Positions 1 to 7,955 of a DNA stretch of 64,000 bases are shown one piece after another. Location: contig JAEDJL010000004.1 in assembly GCA_016296345.1 (NCBI GenBank), forward strand, positions 1 through 64,000. Reading direction: 5' to 3'. Each line of letters starts with the position of its first letter. The first letter of the stretch is position 1. The notes under the pieces are model-generated. The model searched no databases. It was not told the DNA's origin and saw only the letters and a list, made by a program, of their open reading frames with translations. This stretch comes from Bacteroidales bacterium (GTDB lineage: Bacteria; Bacteroidota; Bacteroidia; Bacteroidales; P3). The translations under genes and the position numbers were made by a program.

Positions 1-3000
1 CTTGTTCCTGTGTCAAACAACTTTTCTGCAACTACAATATTTGTATAACCTGTGTTATATCCTGCAGTTGCTCCGTTATCTTGCGAAATGAATAACTGTC
101 CGTTTGCAACATACCATTGGTTTGTGCAAGAACCGTTCTTCATCAACCAACCATTGCTTCCCTCTTGGTCAAAGCTGCATTGGTAAGGTACAGATTCTGT
201 ACTTTGAGCAGTAGAAAAACTTACAGCATTGGAATAGATAGACTCATCTGTTCCGCACATACTTTTTACCGCAACTATATATCCGGTTGCATCGGTAAGG
301 TTTGTCAATGTGTAAGGTGAAGCAGTTACGGTAACGCTTGTCAAATCTGTATCATAAACACTTCTGTAAGAAACAACATAGCTGTCTGATGTTCCTTCCC
401 AAGAAATCTCTGCAGAGTTTGTAGTGATGTTTGTTACAGCTACGTTCTGTGGAGCAGGACAAGCCGAAGCAGTGATTGAAATGTTGTCTATCGCTGCAGG
501 AGCTGTTGCTTCACCACTTTCTACATAACCAAATGCAAGGAATGCCAATCTCTTTTCGCCCGATACTTGAGGCAATTCGATTTGAGCGTTTGTCCAAGCA
601 TTTTCGCCATACAACAAGGCTACCATATTATCTTGGTTAGGGAAGTTGTCGGTTGGCAGAGGGTCGCTTTGGTTTTGAAGAACTACTACAAGTCCTCCGT
701 TCAAATCTTGACCATCTATAGCTCCTGTACACTTCCAATCAAATGTGAGGTTATATACATCATCTCCCGTACCGAAGTCAAAGTCTTGCCACATATATCT
801 TATAGTGAACGGATAACCTATGCTTGCAGCATAACTTGTTCCGTTATTGTTTGAGATGTATGCAGAAGCACCTTCTTCTTCATCACCTGCAAAGGTTGCA
901 GTACCTATTGCCCAAACGTTTGCTCCCGTTCCTTCAAAATGCCATACAGAGTTGTCTTCTTCTGTTTCAAAGTCGGTAGCGTAAGGAAGGCTTGCAGGAG
1001 TTTCCCATGTGGTAAAGGTAATAGGAGCTGACCATGTAGAGTAAGAACCTGCACAATCACCTCTTAGAGCCAAAGTGTATGTTGTTTGAGGATTAAGACC
1101 TACGATTTGCAAAGGAAGGTCTTCTGCGGTAAATGCAACAGGTGTACCTGTTGTAATGTCTGCATTTGCTCCCTCAACCAATACATACTCCCATGAAGTA
1201 GCTTCTCCAAGCTCATTGAAAGTTATAGTAGCAGTTGTTGAGGTTACGTTTGCAGCAGCAACGGTGTATGGGTGCAAGCAATCGCTCCATTCTGTGATTG
1301 AAATATCGTCCAAGTAGAAATAATTATCTCCGTTGCTTACAGTACTCTCACCATAGAAAGCAATCTTGATTGTTCCGGTGAATGGGTCATCATTTTGATC
1401 GACCAATTTGATAACCTTGGTTGTCCAAGCATCAAAGAAGTCTGAGTAGTTATTTTCTGTGTCAGCGTCTCCGTCAGTATAGATATGAGCATTAGCCAAA
1501 TCCCAACTCAAACCATTGTCGGTAGAAACCAAAACAACAAATCTGTCATCGGGAGCAGCTTCTGCATTTCCTCCGGAGTATGAAGTAACTTTTGCTTTGA
1601 ATGACAAACCGTATGTGGTAGAACCGTCTCCGAGGTCAATCGAAGGAGTAATGAACCAACCATGGAAGTATGTAGAGTAGATGTTTGCACGGAAGTTTTG
1701 TTCCGAGCTGTTGAAGTAGAAACCTCCTCCGTCATACAAAGAAGAAGTCAGAACTGTTCCGCTTGCAGGCAAAAGTCCGCTCTTGCTACTCCAACATGCA
1801 GGTTCTCCATACAATACATCGGTATTGAAATTTTCTGTCCAAGGAAGAGTGATAGTGCTACAAGGAATTATAATGCTTGTTTGTGCAAATGATGTTTGTA
1901 CTCCGTCAGGGCAAACAGATGCAACAGCTATTGTGTACTCTGTAGCATAAGTAATGTTGGTTATGCTGTAAGGGAAATCGCTTGCCGACAAGTCAGATAC
2001 GATTGTATAATCTGCATCTTGAGAGGTTCTGTATCTCAAAACATATGTTACTCCGTCAAAGTCGGCATTGTTGTCTGTCATACTAACTTCGATTGTCGCC
2101 TCTTCGTCTTCAGGTTCAACTAATGTTGCTGCAACAGAAGTAACAGAGCCACAAGACAAAGTCTCTATGCGGATATTGTCAATTACAGCTCCCGGTTGGT
2201 TTCCGTATAAGAAGTCGTTTTGCCACTCAAATGCCAACTGATAAATTCCGTTTGCATAATCGCCCGACAAACTTGTTGCAAAGTGATCCCAAGAAGATAC
2301 ATCATACATACTCGACAATATGCGGTAAGAGCTTGAAAGTCCTGTTCCGTAAGGCAACAAATAAACATTCAGATAGTCGCAGCCTGATTCTCCACCAACC
2401 TTGTAGTCAAATGAGAGATTGAAACTATTTCCCTCACCAAAGGCTATGGCAGGACCTATTGCAAGTGCAGCTGAAGTATTTGAGTTGTTGTAGCTTGCAC
2501 TTGCACCATTGTCGCTACTGATATACAATGCTCTTCCGTTTTCGGTCAAGTCGCCTGCCTCATCTGTTGTGTTGTTGGTTGCAGTTCCCACTGCCCAAGC
2601 GTTTGTACCTGTTCCGCTCAAGGTGTATCCGTGTTCTGCTTCTGCATCATCAAAGTTTTGTACATAAGGAAGCTCTAACACAGCTGTAGGAAGAACTGCC
2701 GTAACAGCATCTGAGTATGTGCCGCCGTCGCAAGCCTGCTTTGCTGCAATATAATATGTAGCTCCCGGAGTCAAACCCGAAATAGTTGCAGGCAAGTCTT
2801 CGCCTTGTGCAACTGTTATGGTAGTAGAGCTTTCAGGGTCGAAAGTTGTGCCTTCGGTTGCTTCTGCGTATGCTATTATAACGCCTGCTTCACCAATGCC
2901 CGATGTGCTATAAGTAACGGCGATTGTGCTTTCGGAAGATGCAACTGCCGCCAAATCATATACAGGAGGGCAATCAGGCAAAAGGTCAATGGCTACATCG

Positions 3001-5222
3001 TCCATGATAAAGGATTGAGTAGGACGTCTTACTGCAAATGCAATACGATATGTTCCCGCATATTCAGACAAAGCGGTAACAGCCTCTTCGTATGTTTCGG
3101 AAAGTTCAGTGTGATTGATGCTTCTTACAAGGGTGAAACGAGATGTGTCAGCCATTGTGGTAACGTCTGTTTCGCTCACATCGCACACCAATACATCTAT
3201 AACAGGTTTAGGATATGCATCGTATTCGGAAGACAATCTTATGTTGTAAGTTATTTGTTCGTTTCCGGTAAGGTTGAACACAGGGCTTATCATCCAGTCG
3301 CTGGTAGGGGTTGTTGTTGAAGTACTCCATACACCCGAGTAATTCAAAGCTCCCGTTCCCGAAAGAGCAGAATAGTTGTTTTGACCTGAGAAATATTGAT
3401 TTTCGGAACCTCCGTTTACATTAAACCAACACAAAGGTCGTTTTCCGTTTGAGGTTACTCCGTCTGCTGCGATAAATGCGTCTTCAAAACCTTGAGAGTA
3501 AGGTATTGCAAAGTCAGAGCATGGAGAATAAAGTGCCACGGGGTCAGAAATAACAGAGTTGTCGCCAACTGAGCAAACAGGAGTAGCTCTGAAAATATAC
3601 TGAGTTGCGTGCAACAAATCTGAAATGTTGAAAGGACTATCGCCCGTTAGCTCTGTCCATTGAGCATCTGAGGCTGCTCTATATTCCAATATGTATGATG
3701 CACCTTCGTTTTCGCTAACTACGGTTACGTCTGCACTTACGCTTTCTCCCTCATCAGTCCAATCAACACTGATAGAGCTGACAGGTTCGCAAGCAAGCTC
3801 AAACAAAGAAACGTTATCCACACAACCGGCTTCCGAACCGCCAGAACTATCATTATACCATAGGAAGACAAGTTTGTAGATGCCTGCCTGAGTATTGGAA
3901 ATTACAAATCCGTTTCTTGTCCAGTCAGAATATCTTCCAAGACGGTCGCTCAATGCGTAAGCCTCCAAAGGGTAATCGCTAGTAGGAAGTTCGTAGTTTG
4001 CAGGAACTAAATACACTCTTGTGTAGTCGTAAATAGTGTATTCGGTATTGTCGTTACCGCCTTTCCAATCAAATTGCAAACCATAGCGGGTGTCTTCTTG
4101 CAAATTGACGTAAGCGTATGCATAGGCGAATGTTCGTACACCGTTATTGTAAGAAGCAGTTGTTCCGTTGTCGCTACTCACATAGAGACTTCCCCCCGCA
4201 AGAGGGTTGCCTTCTTCGTCTGTTCCACAGTTTTCGGCAGTGCCTATGTACCATCTGTTTGTTCCGCTTAGAGTTGTAACCCATGCTGTCATGTTTTCAG
4301 CATCGTCAAAGGTCTCTGTTACAGGTATAGGCAGACAGTCATCTTCGGTAGGAAGTGTAAAGAATGAGGTTGTTACATAGTCGCTGTTGCTGCCTGAGCA
4401 AACACCATATACTCTTACGTCATAATTTGACAAAGAGTTAAGACCTGTGATTGTGTAGAAAGTATCGGTGATAGAAGTGCTTGCCGTCGTCCAATCTTCT
4501 TCGTTTGACAATTTGTAGTCCAAGCCGAAAGTTGTAGTTGAAGCGTCAGCTGCTCTCCACGAAATGGTAGCTTCGTTTGCAAGGATGTCTTGTGAAGCAA
4601 GTCCTGCTGCAGGGAAGCAATATTCTTCTCCCTCGCCAATGATTAGAAATCTTGTGTTCGGGATTTGGTTGTAAGTTATTCCCGAATAGGTACAGTTGTA
4701 GCCAGAAACAACGTCATAGTCATCTCGGTGCATCAACATTCTGCTGCCGGTTGTCGATGTTTGAGTGAAAACACGGTTGCTAAACCATGCACCTCTTGGA
4801 GAGTTGTAAGCAACAACGAGATTTCCCGTTCCGCTATACTCAAAAGGAGTGGTAAGGAAGATTGTTACCCAACCCTGACTGTAAGTTACGCTTCCTCCGG
4901 AATAAACCTGAGTCATCGTTAAGGTCTCCCAGTCTGTCGAACCCGAGAATGCAGTTCTCGAAACCTCTGCCATATAAATGGTAGGGTTCGGATCGATTAA
5001 CTGTTCTGCAGCAGCATACTGATAAGAGATAGAAATAATAGTACCTGCCTGCAATTCGCTCGACAGATACACTACCTCACTGAAGCTGTTGTTGTAATAG
5101 GAATAGATGGGACCATAACCCGTCAGAGCCGAGTTTGTGTCCCCTACCGTCACAGTGGTTTGTGCCGGTAACTGAATTGCGAAGGCTATCGCCATCACAA
5201 TCAAAGATAGAAATTTCTTCAT
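1..5222 (-). CDS. Giant modular secreted adhesin (adhesin/MAM-like and FN3 repeats), partial
   Basis: The frame is open from an ATG at 5220-5222 to the left window edge, giving at least 1740 residues; the C-terminus is outside. I read the triplets to confirm the frame near the left edge, and the remaining translation is coherent. The N-terminus (MKKFLSLIVMAIAFAIQLPAQ) is a signal peptide. After it come alternating modules: beta-sandwich units ending in patterns such as W.(I/V)GTA...LY(I/V)SSDNG.(S/T)A.YNN (seen near 4260-4130, 2605-2480, 930-830 and 120-50), and fibronectin type III-like units of the ATISW...YKLS...TGLNS.YDVRVYGVC type. This is the architecture of gingipain/HagA adhesin regions and of type IX secreted MAM/FN3 proteins. 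I infer an extracellular or surface adhesin; a sorting tail is expected beyond the edge. A promoter lies at 5262-5293. Confidence 0.85.
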   Translation of the reverse strand, partial: MKKFLSLIVMAIAFAIQLPAQTTVTVGDTNSALTGYGPIYSYYNNSFSEVVYLSSELQAGTIISISYQYAAAEQLIDPNPTIYMAEVSRTAFSGSTDWETLTMTQVYSGGSVTYSQGWVTIFLTTPFEYSGTGNLVVAYNSPRGAWFSNRVFTQTSTTGSRMLMHRDDYDVVSGYNCTYSGITYNQIPNTRFLIIGEGEEYCFPAAGLASQDILANEATISWRAADASTTTFGLDYKLSNEEDWTTASTSITDTFYTITGLNSLSNYDVRVYGVCSGSNSDYVTTSFFTLPTEDDCLPIPVTETFDDAENMTAWVTTLSGTNRWYIGTAENCGTDEEGNPLAGGSLYVSSDNGTTASYNNGVRTFAYAYAYVNLQEDTRYGLQFDWKGGNDNTEYTIYDYTRVYLVPANYELPTSDYPLEAYALSDRLGRYSDWTRNGFVISNTQAGIYKLVFLWYNDSSGGSEAGCVDNVSLFELACEPVSSISVDWTDEGESVSADVTVVSENEGASYILEYRAASDAQWTELTGDSPFNISDLLHATQYIFRATPVCSVGDNSVISDPVALYSPCSDFAIPYSQGFEDAFIAADGVTSNGKRPLCWFNVNGGSENQYFSGQNNYSALSGTGALNYSGVWSTSTTTPTSDWMISPVFNLTGNEQITYNIRLSSEYDAYPKPVIDVLVCDVSETDVTTMADTSRFTLVRSINHTELSETYEEAVTALSEYAGTYRIAFAVRRPTQSFIMDDVAIDLLPDCPPVYDLAAVASSESTIAVTYSTSGIGEAGVIIAYAEATEGTTFDPESSTTITVAQGEDLPATISGLTPGATYYIAAKQACDGGTYSDAVTAVLPTAVLELPYVQNFDDAEAEHGYTLSGTGTNAWAVGTATNNTTDEAGDLTENGRALYISSDNGASASYNNSNTSAALAIGPAIAFGEGNSFNLSFDYKVGGESGCDYLNVYLLPYGTGLSSSYRILSSMYDVSSWDHFATSLSGDYANGIYQLAFEWQNDFLYGNQPGAVIDNIRIETLSCGSVTSVAATLVEPEDEEATIEVSMTDNNADFDGVTYVLRYRTSQDADYTIVSDLSASDFPYSITNITYATEYTIAVASVCPDGVQTSFAQTSIIIPCSTITLPWTENFNTDVLYGEPACWSSKSGLLPASGTVLTSSLYDGGGFYFNSSEQNFRANIYSTYFHGWFITPSIDLGDGSTTYGLSFKAKVTSYSGGNAEAAPDDRFVVLVSTDNGLSWDLANAHIYTDGDADTENNYSDFFDAWTTKVIKLVDQNDDPFTGTIKIAFYGESTVSNGDNYFYLDDISITEWSDCLHPYTVAAANVTSTTATITFNELGEATSWEYVLVEGANADITTGTPVAFTAEDLPLQIVGLNPQTTYTLALRGDCAGSYSTWSAPITFTTWETPASLPYATDFETEEDNSVWHFEGTGANVWAIGTATFAGDEEEGASAYISNNNGTSYAASIGYPFTIRYMWQDFDFGTGDDVYNLTFDWKCTGAIDGQDLNGGLVVVLQNQSDPLPTDNFPNQDNMVALLYGENAWTNAQIELPQVSGEKRLAFLAFGYVESGEATAPAAIDNISITASACPAPQNVAVTNITTNSAEISWEGTSDSYVVSYRSVYDTDLTSVTVTASPYTLTNLTDATGYIVAVKSMCGTDESIYSNAVSFSTAQSTESVPYQCSFDQEGSNGWLMKNGSCTNQWYVANGQLFISQDNGATAGYNTGYTNIVVAEKLFDTGT

Positions 5223-5261
5223 GTCTTTTTGTGTTTTTGTTATAAAATCATTTTGACGGGT

Positions 5262-5293
5262 CAAAGTTATGGAACTTTTTCAATACTGCCAAA
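5262..5293 (-). promoter_or_regulatory. Bacteroidota-type promoter of the giant adhesin
   Basis: On the minus strand there is TTTG (plus 5290-5293), a 20-base spacer and TAACTTTG (plus 5262-5269), matching the Bacteroidota TTTG/TAnnTTTG pattern. The start codon is about 40 bases further on. An 11-base palindrome GATTGTCAATC sits upstream at 5381-5391. Confidence 0.6.
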
Positions 5294-5451
5294 TTTTTCT
5301 GCAAGAAAGTTCCGCTGACGATAAAACTACTTTTCATCGCATTGTTTTGGCACGGTTTTTGTATAGAGACTTAGTTTGCTGATTGTCAATCGAAAGAACA
5401 AATCACGCAAAAGTATAAAATCTGTTCAGTGAATTTAATTCTATAAAAAAT

Positions 5452-5560
5452 AAAACGGCATTTGAAAGAGAGTAAAAAAGCCGTTTGAGCGGTAGTAAAA
5501 CGCCGTTTTTATTTGGATAAAACGCCGTTTCAGTCAAACAAAAGGGCGTTTTGCTCCGTG
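5452..5560. repeat. 21-23 base tandem array, core AAAACGCCGTTTT (five units)
   Basis: Five units start near 5452, 5475, 5497, 5519 and 5540. Their cores are ACGGCA, AAGCCG, ACGCCG, ACGCCG and AGGGCG, each followed by a T-run and a variable 8-10 base spacer. The array ends right at the yidD stop codon, between the yidD operon and the giant adhesin. The rest of the 5223-5560 gap shows only the adhesin promoter and AT-rich sequence. This is the same family as the arrays at 30693, 40955, 46207 and 53415. Confidence 0.75.
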
Positions 5561-5791
5561 CTATGGAACAGGGTCATAGCCGCTGCCTCCCCACGGATTG
5601 CAATGAAGAATGCGTTTGAGTGCAAGAAAACCGCCCTTGAAAGGTCCGTACTTCTGTATTGCCTCTAAGGCATATTGCGAACAAGTCGGCGTAAACCGAC
5701 AGGCAGGAGGCGTATGAGGAGAAATGGCTGTCTGATAGAACCTTATGAGGAAAATGAACAGCCACGAGAAAAATTTCTTAATGATTTTCAT
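5561..5791 (-). CDS. yidD: Membrane protein insertion efficiency factor YidD
   Basis: This 76-residue protein has the family signature: a hydrophobic N-terminal helix, then RFYQTAISP, CRFTPTCSQYALEAI and a C-terminal NPWGGSGYDPVP. YidD proteins sit at the inner membrane and help YidC insert proteins. The gene overlaps the end of rnpA by 14 bases, the usual rnpA-yidD coupling. Length and motifs are normal and identification is secure. Confidence 0.96.
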   Translation of the reverse strand: MKIIKKFFSWLFIFLIRFYQTAISPHTPPACRFTPTCSQYALEAIQKYGPFKGGFLALKRILHCNPWGGSGYDPVP

Positions 5792-6197
5792 TTTCTGCCT
5801 TGGCGGTAAGGGTTGATAGGATTTCGGTCATTTTCGTTTGGGTCTGCCGATAGGTCGGAAGATGTTTTGAAACCAAGCTGACACTGAAAAGAAGTCTGAG
5901 CTTCTTGTCTTCAAGCAGGCTTTGGAGTTGTTGTTTATTGGTTCGGAGTGTTTCTCTGATAAGTCTCTTGGCTCTGTTGCGACAGACTGCAAAACGCTGA
6001 TATTTCTTTGGGGAGGTGATAAGTACCGACACTGCTTCGCCCTTACAATCCCAAGCCTCGAACAGATACCTCACACTGAACGGATATGCCATAAATCTCC
6101 CTCCCTTGGAAAAGAGACGCTCAATATCGTTGCGTGAGGTAAGCCGCTCGCTCTTTGGAAAACTATTCTGCTTTTTTTGTTGTCTTTTTTGCTGCAC
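5778..6197 (-). CDS. rnpA: Ribonuclease P protein component
   Basis: This 139-residue basic protein is the protein subunit of RNase P, which helps the catalytic RNA remove tRNA 5' leaders. The N-terminal substrate-binding part reads FPKSERLTSRNDIERLF. The RNR signature is present as RFAVCRNRAKRLIRE near residues 68-82. Its start lies 35 bases inside the 3' end of hemD, and its own end overlaps yidD, so all three genes are probably translated from one message. There is no rpmH beside it, unlike many bacteria. Confidence 0.93.
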   Translation of the reverse strand: MQQKRQQKKQNSFPKSERLTSRNDIERLFSKGGRFMAYPFSVRYLFEAWDCKGEAVSVLITSPKKYQRFAVCRNRAKRLIRETLRTNKQQLQSLLEDKKLRLLFSVSLVSKHLPTYRQTQTKMTEILSTLTAKAENENH

Positions 6198-7065
6198 CTG
6201 TCTTGGCTTTTGCAGTGGTTTTCTTGGTGGTCGATTTGGTTGCGGTGGTTGCTTTGCGTGGTCGTTTTTTGCTCTGTGCCTCTATTTCTTTTATCCAATC
6301 TTGTCGCTGCTGCTCGTCCAAAGAGAGAAACTTGTCTATCGCCATGACCATTGACGGATAGTCCTTTGTGGGTGCAGGTATGTAGGATTTGAGCTTTGCA
6401 GATTTGAGAGCCGCCTGAGTGGTTGCTCCAAAGGCTGCAATAAGTATGTTTTCGTGTGTGGCTTCGGGGAAGTTGTGTACAAACGCCTTTACCCCGATTG
6501 GAGAAAACATTGCAACCATGTCGAAGTCTGCTATGTTCAAAGCCGAAAGGTCTTTGATGACCGAACGATACATGACCGCTTTGGTGAAGTTCAGCTTTGA
6601 GGCTTCCAACATCTTGAAGTAGTCAGATGAAGCATCTTCGGCACAAGGGAAGAGAAACTTCTCGTCTTTGTGCTTTACCATCACCTCGACCAAGTCGGAG
6701 AATGCAACCTTGCCATAGAAGATTTTACGCTTGCGGTATTGTATGTGGTTTTGCAAGTAGTTTGCTATGGTCTCTCCTATGCAGAAGTACTTCATTGTTT
6801 CGGGAATGGTTATTCGAAGCTCTTTTGCCAGACGGAAATAGTTATCTACTGCCAACTTGCTTGTCATTATGACCGCACTATAATCCAACAGTGCTATTCT
6901 CGAGTCTCTGAACTCTCTTGTGCTTACGCCGACAACATCGAAAAATTTGAAGAATGTCAGTTGCACCTTGTATTTGTCAATCAGCACTCTGTACTGAGAC
7001 TTTGCCAAATCTTCGGGGGCAGGTTGTGAAATCAGAATGTTTTTTACCGTTGTTGGTATTGCCAT
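6163..7065 (-). CDS. hemD: Uroporphyrinogen-III synthase HemD with basic tail
   Basis: This 300-residue protein resembles Bacteroidota HemD (KNILISQPAPEDLAKSQY at the start, MFSPIGVKAFV and IAAFGATTQAALKSA in the second lobe). The enzyme closes hydroxymethylbilane to uroporphyrinogen III in the cytosol. About 245 residues form the catalytic body. The last 45 or so are rich in Lys, Thr and Ala and look disordered and nucleic-acid-like, and the rnpA start lies under this tail. No other haem genes are nearby. The gene follows the DUF4271 gene by 11 bases, a pairing common in this phylum. HemD sequences diverge strongly, so the call rests on overall similarity and context. Confidence 0.82.
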   Translation of the reverse strand: MAIPTTVKNILISQPAPEDLAKSQYRVLIDKYKVQLTFFKFFDVVGVSTREFRDSRIALLDYSAVIMTSKLAVDNYFRLAKELRITIPETMKYFCIGETIANYLQNHIQYRKRKIFYGKVAFSDLVEVMVKHKDEKFLFPCAEDASSDYFKMLEASKLNFTKAVMYRSVIKDLSALNIADFDMVAMFSPIGVKAFVHNFPEATHENILIAAFGATTQAALKSAKLKSYIPAPTKDYPSMVMAIDKFLSLDEQQRQDWIKEIEAQSKKRPRKATTATKSTTKKTTAKAKTGAAKKTTKKAE

Positions 7066-7076
7066 AAATAATTGAT

Positions 7077-7949
7077 TTACTTAGATATTAACAACTTTAC
7101 TACAACAAAGAATGGTAGCAATTCGACGATGCAAAGGTAGCAAAATAAATAGATTCGGGAAAATTTTGAAAAGTAAAATACCAAACAGAGACCTCTGACA
7201 AGTCTCACAAGTGCAAGCAACACAAGCAATCCGCAGGCTGTTGCAAGAAAATATAATTGCATATACGGAGGAGTGAAAAGAGCAAAGGTTACTATGGGAA
7301 AGAGCAACAAAAAGTCGAGGAAGAAGAAGACCGACTGGTTGAGAAGGTACAGCCGTGTAACCTCCCCTGTGCGGAAAAGCGAACCGAAAAATCTAATCAA
7401 GCCCATTCGGAAAACAAGAAAGACAAAAAGGACAAGCAACAAAATGCCGAAAAATTGTACATCTGTGAGAGCAAAAGGAAGATAGGTTGCAAGATTGAAG
7501 TAATCTATCAAGTTCCAAGCAAGAAGTGCCGTTACAAAAACAAAGGGAAATATGGTCAGAAAGATTGTTCCATTGACCGATTTGGAGAAAAACTCGAACT
7601 CTTTGAGCGAAAAGCAAGTCCGCAACATCTCGAAGCTGCGGTAACGAAAGGAATGAAACAACACTACAATGCAACTGAACAACAAAAGCACTACAACAAA
7701 GAGCCAATCGGTGCTTCTCTGCTCTGCAACAATGGGTTTGGGCTGCATATTGCGATTGAAAACGTATGTCTTTTCGGTAAAGAGCGAGGGCGAATAGTGC
7801 AGAACAGGGAATGAATCGTTGAGTACCTTATTGACATACTGAGAAAAACCCATGTTGTCGGAGGTATCAGAATATGCCGTTGTATCTTTCATCAAATACA
7901 ACGGCACAAACAAAGAGTCGCTCTGTGGAATTGTATCGTTTTGGAGCAT
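7077..7949 (-). CDS. DUF4271-type membrane protein
   Basis: This 290-residue protein has a soluble N-terminal stretch of about 80 residues and then six or so hydrophobic segments, for example DWLFVVVLLLFSCIVVLF, TIFPFVFVTALLAW and FFGILLLVLFVFLVF. Length, topology and position next to hemD fit the DUF4271 family of Bacteroidota inner-membrane proteins, whose function is not known. It lies 6 bases after the C25 peptidase and 11 bases before hemD, so it is co-transcribed with both. Confidence 0.75.
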   Translation of the reverse strand: MLQNDTIPQSDSLFVPLYLMKDTTAYSDTSDNMGFSQYVNKVLNDSFPVLHYSPSLFTEKTYVFNRNMQPKPIVAEQRSTDWLFVVVLLLFSCIVVLFHSFRYRSFEMLRTCFSLKEFEFFSKSVNGTIFLTIFPFVFVTALLAWNLIDYFNLATYLPFALTDVQFFGILLLVLFVFLVFRMGLIRFFGSLFRTGEVTRLYLLNQSVFFFLDFLLLFPIVTFALFTPPYMQLYFLATACGLLVLLALVRLVRGLCLVFYFSKFSRIYLFCYLCIVELLPFFVVVKLLISK

Positions 7950-7955
7950 CAGTTA

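Noticed and set aside
2805..3320. 171-codon plus-strand frame
   Set aside because: Opposite the giant adhesin frame, which remains open through the whole region with coherent modules.
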